Shown here one piece after another: positions 11,080 through 23,600 of a DNA stretch of 64,000 nucleotides. Where the stretch lies: NCBI GenBank assembly GCA_023333565.1, contig JAJKFH010003627.1:9219501-9283500 (forward strand), in the 5' to 3' direction. Under the pieces are notes generated by a model. It was not told the origin of the DNA and searched no databases. It saw only the letters and a list, made by a program, of their open reading frames with translations. Source of the stretch: Puffinus mauretanicus. Taxonomy: Eukaryota; Chordata; Aves; Procellariiformes; Procellariidae. Both the position numbers and the translations under genes were made by a program. How positions within the stretch are numbered: position 1 is the first letter of the stretch; every line of letters begins with the position of its first letter.

Positions 11080-14000
11080 CTGCAAGAGGAAAAAATACAC
11101 AAGGTTAAAGAGAAATGTTCGGGCGCAGCGATAGGATACAGTTGTAGTGACAGCAGTGCCACGGTACAGCATCTGTGCCTCTGCTGGAAAACAGCAGCCT
11201 GACTCCCCTACTGAGAAGGTTTCAAGCCCTTAAAGCACATTAGGCTCTATAATGAGCATTCATTACACCAATAGAAGCTTCCACTAAATTTAACTCAGTT
11301 TAAATCAATTGCCTTGGGAAACGTCCATAATTTTCATTGATACGTAAGCTCCATCTATTGTTGTTAATAATTCAGTAAAAGCAGGTATTTGGCTTTTTGT
11401 GGGAGGACGGAGTTGAAGATAACAGACAAACACAAAGCCAAATAGTTTGAGGCATCTTGAAAAAAAACAGCTAAACAATAAAACCCCTTAGAATGGTCCA
11501 GAGAGGCCCATTTTCTCTTTTTTTGACTAGGAACATTCTGTCACACTGGTAGGATAGACTGTAAATCTCTTCCTCATGCCCCCAAATCTGATTCAGAAGG
11601 CTTTTAGAAACTAATGAATGTAAAGCTAATGAGCCACGCTCTGCTCATGTGCCGCCTCGCCAGATTGTGCTGTGGCAAGCTCCTGGTGCATTTTCTGAGC
11701 TGCAGAGAGCAACAGAGGTGTGCGAGAAATGGCCAGTGCACGCTCTGGCATGTCTTACTGAAATACTATAAAACAAAGCACCCCCATAACTGCTAAAACC
11801 ATTCATACAGCAGGTACGAAAAGAGTTAATTAGGTTTGCTGCTGCAGAGCACTCAGGTAGGCTGGGTGGAATACATTAGGCAGCCGTCACTGATAAGCCA
11901 AGGCATGCTCCAACATCATCATTCAATAGCAGCTGCAGAACAGAGCTCATTTACTCATTCTGTGGCAAGATGTACTGTACTCTGCTAAGCCTGAACTGCA
12001 ATCAAAAGGACATACTTTCGCAGAAAAAAAGAACTTGAAGAACATTAAGAAGCTTTTAAAGCACCAGAAACTCAATTATTTTCAGTACGTTTCTTTTTTC
12101 CCGTTTTAAGGGAACTTAAGTAAACCTTCTTCTTTGGCAAACTCAATTCTGCAAGGCTCCCAGCTCACTGCAGTGTTTAAACAAACAAGACCTCAGCATC
12201 TTCCCAAGACCCAGAGGAGTCTGAACTTGCTGCAATCTGATTTTTCCTGCTATCATCACACATCTGGAACCGTACCCCTCACTCCTGACAGGAAGGTAGG
12301 AGCAGTAGGCCACCTCAGGTGCTTCCTTCTACCTGTACTACCACACCTGCAGCACAAACACAGCCTGTGGTGGCTAATCTTACGTATTTCTCCCTAAGAT
12401 CTCAGGAGGATTCCCAAGAACCTTGACTTGTTTGCAAATCAAGACTCGGTAGCACAAGGCAACATCTGCTGTAAACAACACAATGCCCTGGAATATTGTT
12501 TTTCTGTTTAGATGAGAGCGGCTATGAAGCACCCAAGGTTTTCTAAAGGAAAAAACGGTTCCTGATGCTTATTAAAAGCACAAACCATATTTTGTCTCCC
12601 AGACCAGCCTTCCTAGAAACCTCGCTCATCACGAGCAACCATAAATGGAATTTTTTTTTTAAATGAAAGGTACCATGAAAACTAGTTCTTTTTTTAATTT
12701 GCTGTCCATTGATTTTCAAAGACAAAAGGTACATAGAGCTTAACTGGAATGACACCAGAGCTAGCATTCAATAACAAGCAACAGAAGCACTCAATACTGA
12801 GCAACGACAATGCATACTCCTACATGGCTGAAAAGAAACAAAGGAAGGGTACACACAGAAGTACATCATGGTATAGATTGAAAAGCAAAGGAAGATACAT
12901 AGGAAAAGCAGTAAACGATGACATTCCCTTGGATCGAGGCCAAGTTTGCCTAAAGTGCAGCACCTTGCTATTTACAATATTGAAAGAAGATGTTTACTCT
13001 GGGGAGGCTGGAACCCTGAAGTGATCTAATCTAATCACCGTGATTACCATTGACAATCTTTTCTGGTTTGTTCAAGATTTTACAAATAATGCACTGGGCT
13101 AAGTATCACCCAGTGAACTTTGTCCAAAGTCTGTGTAGAGGCTTAGCACATAGCTAAAAGCAAATCAGCATTTGTGCAAGAAATCTCTTCCCATCTGCAA
13201 TGATCCTTTGCCCACAGAAATGAGAGAGATCAGAAAATCTTCACACTGTCTGATCCACAGGTACGTGGCCAGCCTGCTGCACTGGAAGTGACTGTTCAAT
13301 CGAAATTAGCAGTTTGTGATGAGCACAGACCAGCAGAAATTATATGATCTAGCCTTGACTTCACTGGGTACAACAGAGACACGCCGATTACAAAGACCCG
13401 GCAGCAAAGCTACCTCTGCCATACCAGAAATCTTAAGATGAAGCCTTTTCTGGACTCCAAAGAGATGTATAGCGCCGCTCCTGTACCACGCACCCCCTGC
13501 AAGCCCAAGCCATTATGGAGCCTGAGGGGAATGCTGGGCACTCCACACCTGGACAGAGGGCACAGGTGACCACCACGTAATGACCCTCAGGTCCCAGACC
13601 CTGTGCTGAGCTGGACACAGACAGGCACGGGCAGGCGTGCAAGGCTCATGAGGCACACAGTCTTTTCCCTCTTAACTGCACATGAGCCCCAAAACCATAG
13701 TGGCAAATGCAAGTAGTAGAGAAGCGGTGCATCCTGTGTAGTCAGAGCCACAGCAGGTTCTCTGGGCTAGCCCTGGTACCACTACAGCCCAGTTCCCATG
13801 CATGCCTGGAGGTTGAAACCTGCCTATCTGCTATGGCCACACCACCACCAAAACTCAAGCAAGCAGCGCTGGCATGCCTGCATCTACAAAAACGCACAGG
13901 CAGCAAGGACTTGTTTGATCCCTTGTCAATCAAATGTAGAGGCAACACTGATGTTTAAGAGCAGCGGTTTGCTGTGATGAGATGCCAGGTGAAATCTGAC

Positions 14001-14861
14001 AGCCGGTCTCTGATGGCACCTCAGACACAGGGAGGCTGGGGTTCACCCGCTATTAGTTCTGGAGTAGCTCCAGGGGACCTGCACAGGGCCAAGGTCACAG
14101 TGTCCGGGGTTCAAGCTCAAGGGGAGGACGGACAGTTTCTCCAAAGGTGGTCCAAGGGCCTCAGGTGCCCGTACCATCATGAAATGGGGGCCCTCAACTA
14201 CTGCAGTTCCTCCCCTGGTACTGTGTGGCTCTGAACCCTCCTGGAGCAGAGTGGCTGTAGAGAAAACCTGAGCTGGTGACACCACAGAGCACAGCCCGGC
14301 ACAAGCCCACACCTGCCCTGTCAGCAATGCTCCTGTAGAGATAACGGGGCTTTGTTCCAGCCCGGCTTGGCGTTGCTAACTTCCCTGGGACAGCGAGCGA
14401 TGTCTCTGTGTTCAAACACTACAGGCGACGATAGGAGTTCAGAGCTGTTCTTGCCTTGCCTTCCCCTCTGGCAAAAGTCTAATCTAGGTCTAATTATGAG
14501 GCTCAGTCATGCCTCAGCTTCTTTCAGCCCTCGCTAGCTGTACTAACTTGTCTGCACATGGAGCTCGTCAGTAATAGCTACCCTCCTATTCATGCCAATA
14601 CGTGGATACCCTTATTCTAGAAAATGAGTTTGTCAGCACTTGGTTTTATTCAAGGATAGCTAGTGTGCTTTTAATACACATTAAAACAGGCTATGAATCT
14701 GCTTTCAAGTGCAGACTATCTAAACCAATTTTTCTTTCTGGGTTTCAAATACTTTCAGAAGGGGTGTATCTCAGGTAGGCATTAGGTTAGGGCAAGCAAA
14801 ATCCAGGCACAAGCAGGAGTTTTGCGGCCTTGCAAGCTCGAATTCCCTCCATGGACTACAG

Positions 14862-14950
14862 CAGGAGAAGCAGGAATGACAGGAGAGCAGGAAAAGAAGA
14901 GAGAAGCCGGAGGAAAGGAGAAAGAAACGACGAGAGAGGAAAAAAAAGAG
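14862..14950. repeat. Polypurine-rich tract
   Basis: About 90 bases dominated by A and G on the plus strand (gaaaagaagagagaagccgg and similar), ending in an A run. The complementary pyrimidine bias explains the long stop-free frames around it. Confidence 0.7.
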
Positions 14951-17900
14951 TGGGTTTTGCAATTACAAGCTGAAACTCAGAAAATCCATGACCAGGATGA
15001 GGTCTTGCTAGCAGCAGTCTCCAAGGAGCCAGGAATGTCCCTCTGGCATCTAGCATGACAGCATGTGCAGAGGATATCTCATGCTCACTTGACAGCTCCC
15101 TTTGCTGATCTCCTTTCTGAGGTGACAGAAACCTAACCCCCCTTCTCTTACTGCTCTTTTGTGCCACACATTTCCCATCTTTAAGGAAAAAGCTGAGGTA
15201 AGAAACATTTCCCACAGCCCCAAACCGGAGCTGAGACCTCCTTTAGAGCAGCTGCAATTACGTAGCTCATTCACCAGCTCCCCAGAAAACTACCTTTCTT
15301 GAGGATGCTGCTGTGAGACACATACCCCTTGGGGCGTCCTTATTTTCTGCACATCACTCCAAATACCAAGTGATGATAAGGGACACGGAGGCAATTGCAA
15401 TTTATGTCTTATGAGAAGCACGGCTCAGCCCCAGCATGGAACAGTATGTGGATAACAGCTGCTTACAGAAAAGGCCTGCAGAGGAGTCCGCGGTGAGCAC
15501 AGCTGTTGGTGGCTGAATCCTGCAGGATTACCCCCAGGATTTTGCTCAAAACTTGTAATCTCTCACAGAACAGAAAAGTTGGAGGAGCTGGGTATCAGGT
15601 TCCTACTACCGCAAACCCCATACAGCACTCGCTGGTCTTGCAGCCACGCAACTGTGTTTTGGAGGTCATACCATGACTTGGCACCTGTAAAGTCTTTCCC
15701 CTACCACTGTGAACTTCCTTTGTGTCAACATAGGAAACTGTATTTTAGAAATGATAGTGCAAACTGGAAACACCTTTATGGGAGTTGTCATATTCCTCTT
15801 CCTAAAAAAGCCAGGCCTGCTTAGTATCATGAGTCCGGTTGTTCGGACTGCTGAGGGAGAGGACAAAAATGAAACCCAATATAATTTGGAAATAGCAAAA
15901 AGTAGCTTTTCTATATGTTACAGCTATAGCTGTAAGGTTAAATCGCTTATAGTCTACTAAAACCATTGCCCCACTTAAAGGGGTGTTCTCAACTCACTTC
16001 AAATGAGATATTGGGCCTTAAGCCCACACAGGACTGGAAACAGCTTATTTGGGCCACTGGCTCCTGCCAGCCTGCGTCAGCTGAGGAACTTCCAGCCCAA
16101 CATCAATTTTAGGGGCTCGGTAGGGATGATTAAAACACAAAGCTGCTTTGTTTTCAATTCTGCCAGCTATCTGAAGCCACTCAGGAGTGTGCAGTGCTAG
16201 GGACAAGCCAGGAAATGGATTGAGGGCAGAGAGATCTCTGATAAATGCATGTGACTGCGGTCAGCATTGCACAGGAGCAGGATGCACGTATCAACAGCTA
16301 TTTCAGGTGTTCCTTACACATTCGGTGAGGCAGGCTGGGATCTCCCCCAGTTCAAGTCACCAGGGCTGAACCGATCCTGGTAAGAGGTAGCGGTTTGATG
16401 CAATATAACATAGGATGTTGCAGGGGTAACCCCTGTCTACTGACGGACTCGTATTTGATGGATCAATGGAATTACTTTACAAATTTTACAAGCTTCCAAA
16501 TCTCCCTTTGAGACACTGAAAGGCATTAGCAAATGCAAAATTATCAGTGCAAGGAAGATAGCCTGGGTAGTCGGCAATATTAACTAATGAAAGATGCAAG
16601 CCAGTAAGATCGTAAGCACACCACAATCCAGGACATCTGTTTGCTGAATAAACAGTCCTAATTCCTTCAGCACAGGTTACACAGCGCAGCTATTCAATTA
16701 CCGCAAGACAATCAAAAGCAGTCGAGCAATCCAGTGGCCCAGAAGAACGGCATCATTTTACATGATAAGAAAACCCTGACACCGCTCTGTTCAGGTTAAA
16801 CTGAAGCTGCACAAAGAGCGTTTCATCAGCCATTTTGAGGCGACCTCTATTCCTGCATCCTCCTTCTTACAAAAGCCCCCTAAGAAGCTCACCAAAAATA
16901 TTATCCAAATTTGCGGTCTCCAGAGACTGCCCGGTGTCAGGCTACCGCCTGTGCGGGGAGCGGTGGGAGGAGGAGTGCGTTTGTGCGTGCTCGCTGCTGG
17001 AGCCAAGTCTCATGCAGGCTAATGAATGCCCTGTCGACATTGGCACCGCCTTGTAATTGCCTAAGGAAAAGGTGGGGCAGTGAAACCAACCTGTTTCAAA
17101 GGCAGCGAAGTCTTAATTACTGGGTTAGCAAGTATAAAACAGTTTCAGGCAGGCAGAAAATATAAACAGTCATCTATTGATGACAAGGCTTTTAATGACA
17201 AATCTGCCATTTTTGTATGACATCACACCAACGTGACATGCTGAAGCCGCCTGCCGAAAATGGGGAGAAGGGCGCAGATGAATAGGTGGGTGTGGAAACG
17301 AGCTCCAGAAGGACTTCTCTGTGTCATGGTGTAACCACATGAATTACTGCACAAGAGCTTACAGTAAACAAAGTATTTGCTATCTCTTAGAAAGATCACA
17401 GCGGCAGCAGCAGCAAAACAGTTCACAGAAGAAAGAATCTGAGTCAGTCCAAAACAAAGAAAGTACTGTAAGGAAAATTCAAGAAAATACGAGACTAGAC
17501 ACGGCAGAAGAGGATAAACTGTCAGGCAGATTTCCGCCTCGGGGGCTCACGGCGTGGGAGCTCACAGGACCTGCTCATTCTAGAGGTTATGAGTCCATAA
17601 AACACCCGAGGGAGACAGTGCTACCCTTCAAGTGCCAGATGGGTGCTGCTAATGTTGTCCTTTCATGCTTGGACAGCAATTATCTCCATTGTAAGCCACC
17701 GATACCTTCTCGGAAGCACAGCTGGCCATTCCCAAGCACCTGTTTATCTCAGAGGGGAGCAGGACGGCTTTGCAGAGAGGTGGGTGCACCCAAGAGCAAG
17801 ACACGGCAGCACCTCCCAACCAGCTCCGACGCGGATTCAGACTGTGCTCTTGCCAAGTCCCAGCGCTGCTTCTCACCGTGCTCCCACGTGTGCGGTGGTA

Positions 17901-20900
17901 AGGTAACGCACCGTCACTGCAGCAACATGTCACCTCCCCAGGGCTGAGCACCCTGCGTTTGCCGTGCACTGGCACCCAGTGCTTGCTCCCACCCAGGGCG
18001 CAACCTTGGTTCTCCAGGCCTGAGGGGCCACTGCATCCCAATGGGATGAAACAAATTGTTCTCCCAGCCCTTAGAGACGCTGTTATCATCCAAACAACCT
18101 TCCTTCAGGCCTCATGATGCCTCTCGACCTGCCCCAAGGAACCACCCAGGACAAAAGGTGGTGCCACAGTGCAGGGCCAGCCTTCCATTAGGAAATACAT
18201 CCTCCTCCCCGTTGAGAAGCACTGCAGCATGCCACTACCAAAGCCCGCCAGGATACACCAGGCATAGCCACACATCAGCCATAGCTACTTCTAAGCTTCT
18301 CACGGTATAGCTAATTCTGTCTAGATTCAGGCTGGGACACAGAAAAGAGCCACAGCTCTAGAGGCACTGATGGAGGCAATGGTTGTCACCCCCCAGCGTG
18401 GTTGCCCCTGAGCATGGCCCAAGGGAAGGCGTGAGAAAGGTCCCTCTGTGGAGAAAGTGCACTTCCACTACCATGGCCTTGCACTCCTCCGATCCAGGGT
18501 CTTCACAAACACTGCAAGATCTCCTGAGATGACTGAGTCTGGCCACAGCTTCAGTAGTGAACAGGCAATTCCTCTCTCTCCTTCACAGATAACAGCTTGT
18601 GACCTGTGCTTGACGGAGGGCAACACAAAGATGATTAACAGCTGCTGAAGCTGACTCAGAGCAGACCAGAAGTAAGTATTCAGTCACAAACTTGGGCAAA
18701 TTAAAGGTTTGCACCTATAACCCACTGTTTCAGTTCTTAGTTTAGGGATCTTCCTAAGTAATAACTTCTGCTCAGTATGTGTTAGCTGTGGAGTCTGCTG
18801 TCAGCTAGGAGACCTCAACCCATCCTGGAAGAAAACAATTATTTACACCTGTATCAGATTAGACTGCAACACTCTGAGATGGCATTTACAAAATCCCTAC
18901 TACCACATCATCCTTCAGTCACCCTGTGTACCTCTTCTTGCTTTCCATTCTGGCTTCCTCACAATGACAGTCACATTTGCAGTCTTGGTCCTAAACTCAA
19001 ATTTTTCCAAGACTTAGGCCCAATATACCTAAAAGAGCTAAAAAACTCAAGAAGGAAGATTATAGCAGAAGCTTATCTGTTCAGTCTAAACAAGCTCTGT
19101 GCCACAGGGCAGAGCCTCTCCAAGCTGATGACACAGCCTCCTAGTGGCAAGTGTGACGCAAAGCCCCTAAGGGGTGAGGACCACCCTAGACCTCCTGCTC
19201 CAAATCCAAGCCCACTATTCTGCCATAACTGTAGAGCAATGTCTACAGACAACTCAAAGCCAAAGATACATCAAAACAAGCATTTTCCTGAGAGACTGGA
19301 GAAACTAGTCGCTCATGTTAATGAAGTACTAAAAAGGGCTTAGATTGTATGGCACTGAAAGTCATTTAAGGGTTCAGAGTATAGCACAGCAGAAACTACA
19401 GCAAGAAATGTCAAGAATGTGGGTGAGGAAGAGCTTACACACAAGTAAAACAGATCATATCTGCAAGATTCCCTGCCTGAGCAAGCGTTCCTTTTTTTAA
19501 CCCTTGTTTGGTGAGGGGGGGAAAAAAAAAGGTTTTATTTCCTCCCCCAAAATTACAGCATAATTTCAAATAGGTAAAAATTGAGTTTTGCGGGTCATAT
19601 CCAACAGCTGATAAATAAGCCTAGACTCTTTCAACAGCTATTACTTACAAAAAAACTCATCAGCTGGAAGTATGCATTAAAAAAACTCACAAAAGTTTTT
19701 TAAACACAATGAATTCAGAAAGGTTTTGCAGCCAGCTATTAAGACTCCATAGTAAAGGAACAATAAAAGAAGACCATGCTGTGCTTTCAGGCAGGACTGT
19801 GCCATTTGTTGGTACCAACTGTTGAATATAACTGCCTGTAGAACTGTTTTCAAACCATTGTTTCTTTTTAATATTTTATACTGAGAAATACAACATAACT
19901 ATTGCCACTGCACGTTTCCTTGTGATAGAATATATAAACACACTCCCACTAAAACATACCCAAAACTTCAATCTTTTCAGAGAAAAGCACGGAAATAGCT
20001 CTAAGTCCTTTATTAATCCTCTGCATTTTCCATACTATTTCACCTGCACTGCTGTGATATGCTATTAGCATAGAGATTTTCATTTTAAGATGTGCAGTCA
20101 ATAACGCATTCCCATATGCCATTAAACACAACGCATGGTTAAATTAATGGAGCATTTGACTTCTGATCCATGTATGTTTGGTTGCAGTTCAGTGCAGGAA
20201 AAAATGCATGAGAACTGAGTTAATCTGACAGCAGAGCTCTCCTACGCTTTCTAACATCGAGTTTCAGATTAAAGTGAAGCATTCCTGCTGCCACTCAGCT
20301 GGAATGCTAAATCTGTTCATTTCCACTTCACAGGCCAGAATGCAAGATTTTCGGTCACTTAAACTCCTCCTGAAAGGGCTAGATCGTGCTAAAATCTGAT
20401 TTCTATTTAGCTCCTGCAGCCTGTCTGCATCATTGCAGTGGCCTCTCCTCCTGGGGGGGAACATCACAGCCTGTCAAAGCAACAGTGGCCAGCAACTCTC
20501 AAGCAAAAACTTTAAGATTAGGGATGGGAAAAAGTTGTATGTTTTGACAAAATAACCTGCTGAAAAAGTCTTCTTTTCTAGCAATTGTTCCAACATGGGA
20601 AAGAAAAAGCACTGCCTTTCCTTGCATCTAAGCTACTGAAGAAAGGTATTCAGAAAACGTGGAAGAGCAATGACTGTTGACTTTTTAAGGATAATCACTG
20701 CGATGTTATTTGAGAGAGAAAAAGAACTCCCTCTTGTCTGTGTTTCACCCCCCCCAAAACTCCCAAACAAAAACTCTCGAGAACATTCTAAATATTCTGG
20801 AAATATTAGCTTGGAAATTGAAATTTAAGATTGTACTGGGGAGGAGCTAGAGAGTCGTTAGAGAAAGCACAAATATGCTCGAGTTCTGGCGTTCATAAAC

Positions 20901-23429
20901 TGCCAGTGCTTCAAAAGGAAAACAAAGAATCCCCCCCTGGAAGAACACCACCCCCCAAACACCTCTTTGCTCTCTGATCTCAAAGACTAAACTGAAGCTT
21001 GAAGGCAACCTCCAAAATCGCCAAGCATGGGATGGAGTGGCCCTGTGATGCCGTGAGAGTTTGAATTCCAAATCTAGCAATCAAGGTGTGTGGGTGTGGG
21101 AAAGGAGGACAAACACAATTCTTACAGAAACAAGGCTCCTCTGCAGCAAACAAGCTGAAAAGCACCAGTCCTGGTCCTCAACAGCCTGCTCTGCTCTCCA
21201 CCTGCCTGTATTGCATCTTTCCTCACTCTATGCCTTTTATCCAGCACCATCCTTTCCTACCACTCTCAAAAAATTCTCACGCATGTGGCTGCATCTGCCA
21301 TTTCCTTAATTGTAGTGATGTGTTTTGAGCAAATGCTCAGAAATTATATCAAAATATTTTTAATTAGTTAGCAAAACTAGCGTTCAGAACCAGTCCTAGT
21401 AAAGGCCAATATAGTAAAACACAAATTAAATTTCTCGTTCAAGGCACTATTTCTTTATAGTATTAAAAAAGAAAATAACCTTTAAGAAAATTTTCACATA
21501 CTGACATCAGGTATCTCTGTGACTCTGTGGAAACTTCTGACGTACCTTTTCTCAGAGAAATTCTATCTTCAAATGAAACAATAAATGTGAAGTTTCAATG
21601 CACTTGTTCTATTGCAGCCAGCTCAGGCATAGAGGGTGTGCAGACATGGAAATCACTCAAGAATTGTAAGAAGAGCTTTAATTTAATCTGAACTCCGGAC
21701 AGATCAGTGATATGGCAAATCCCTGCTTTCCATTCAGAAGTTTTAAAATACTCTATCACAGAAAACATCTTGAGATACTGGGTAACTAACTTTATTTACT
21801 TGGTGGGGAAGTGATTTTTTGTAAAGGGGAAAAACACAGCAAGACTTGTCCAGAGTCAGGGACAGAAATATTCTCTTACTATGAGTTTTATGTCTTATAT
21901 TAAGCCATCACTTTCTAGAAGATCCATTAATTGCACTGGCTCCAACATCGCTTTAGATGGAGACTCTGGTTACCTTAACAGTCTTTCAGAGACCATACGA
22001 AGAAGAAAGGCCCGCTGTGAAAGACCCATAGCAAGCCAATGGCTATATGCAAACATAAATAAGACATTGTTGCCAGGCAAGTGATGGTTTTTAATGCTGG
22101 GATGATGTAATTGATCAGATTTTAAGAGAGGACATACTCTTCTTTTTACAGATAGCAAGTGTTGCAGAGGCTCAATATCCTATTTACTGCTTTGCCACAA
22201 CACCCTTCTTTTCAGAAAGATGTGCAATAAAAGGAGTGGCTGACAATTTCAGCCACGGCTTTAAACAAATCCCCAGTGCAGGCCCTCATGAATTAAACAG
22301 CGTGCAACAGATAAATGGAAAGCTGGCAGTGAAACCACATCAAGGCCAAGTGGATAAAAAAAATGGCATCTCTTGGCTCCTGTGGTACTCATCTTAATAT
22401 AAACCAAATGCAGGAGATCAGCTGAAATTCCTTTGCTGTTCAAGGAAAATGCATTCCCTAACATTAGACACATTTGTTGTTAGTCAAAGGTTTATTTTAT
22501 CAAATGACCACTACAGAAATTGTGGGTTTCTCCACCGCCCTTCCCTGGCACGCGAGGTGGGCTGCAGAGCTCGGTGGCATGGGACGACTCCTTCCCAGAC
22601 GGAAGGTTGTGGTTTCCTTAAATATGGTCCCTACCTTGTCCCCCAAAACATTACATCTACGAGATACAGACCAAGAAAGCTAAACAGACACCTACATTTG
22701 GCAAGCTTCAGCTTCACTATGCTGGAAGATTAACTTAAGGAAAGCTTCAAAAGGATTTTTCCCCTCTTGAAAATGGAGAATAGTCGTCCCTGAAGTTTTA
22801 AAGACAATCTGCTATTTTTTCACTGCAGTGTAATTCCAGGTTTCTTTAGGAAGATCCCTGCAGGAGCTCCACACACTAGTGGTTGGGGGGAGCAGTCCCC
22901 ACAGTAGCTGTTGAGGTTTCCTTCTTATTTCTTTTTCAAATAGGAAATCACAGAAAAGGGGGGAGGGGGGGAAGTAGCTGCTGTGAACTTCCCAGGACCT
23001 TCTCATGCAATAAAGTCAAGGTTCAGGATAAACAGAATTGAGAACAGCTATGGGGGGACGTCATGCTCTTGCCCTGCGCGAGTTTTGTTTCATTCCCGAC
23101 TGACTGGCAGGCAGCATGCGACAGACAGGGGCTAAAGCACCACGAGGCTGCAGGTCTCAGAAAACGATTACAAGGGAATTGAGTGCATGAATTGGTTTGT
23201 CTTCCTTGCTCTGAACCACCTTTCCTCCTGCCCCTCACATATTCACATGGCTACACGTGTTCCTGCCAGCCCTGTTCCGGTGTTTCGATGCAAGATACAC
23301 ACAGCCTGGCTTGCAAGGGGAGGTTGTTCCCACAGGACTCTCAAGGCTCACCTTTCCCTAAAACTCTCAGATGTTTACACTAAGATCTTTACAATAAGGG
23401 TGATGTTACTGTGTTTTCCATTTCCTGGT

Positions 23430-23600
23430 GCGTATAAAGTAGCCAGCCCTGCCGTGGGACGCGGCACTTCACCCTGCTCCGTAGGTACGTGCAGGGGTGG
23501 CTGGCTGGCTGGCCGAGCAGTCCCGCATACTTTCCCACGTTGTCAGCACGGAGGTGTTGCATTTCGAGCCACGCGGTCGCAGTATGCGCTTTCGCTGCTG
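23430..23600. promoter_or_regulatory. Short CpG-rich patch
   Basis: About 16 CpG dinucleotides fall in 170 bases by eye (for example around acgcgg, cacgcggtcgca and tgcgctttcgc), against CpG-poor surroundings. It is too short for a formal CpG island. It could be a small unmethylated regulatory site or simply a local GC fluctuation. Confidence 0.25.

Noticed and set aside
10851..11202. Three overlapping plus-strand open frames over the Ig2 exon
   Set aside because: They are antisense shadows of the real minus-strand PTPRF exon.
18879..19343. 154-codon plus-strand open frame
   Set aside because: No recognisable family, catalytic motif or retrocopy hallmarks; treated as chance.
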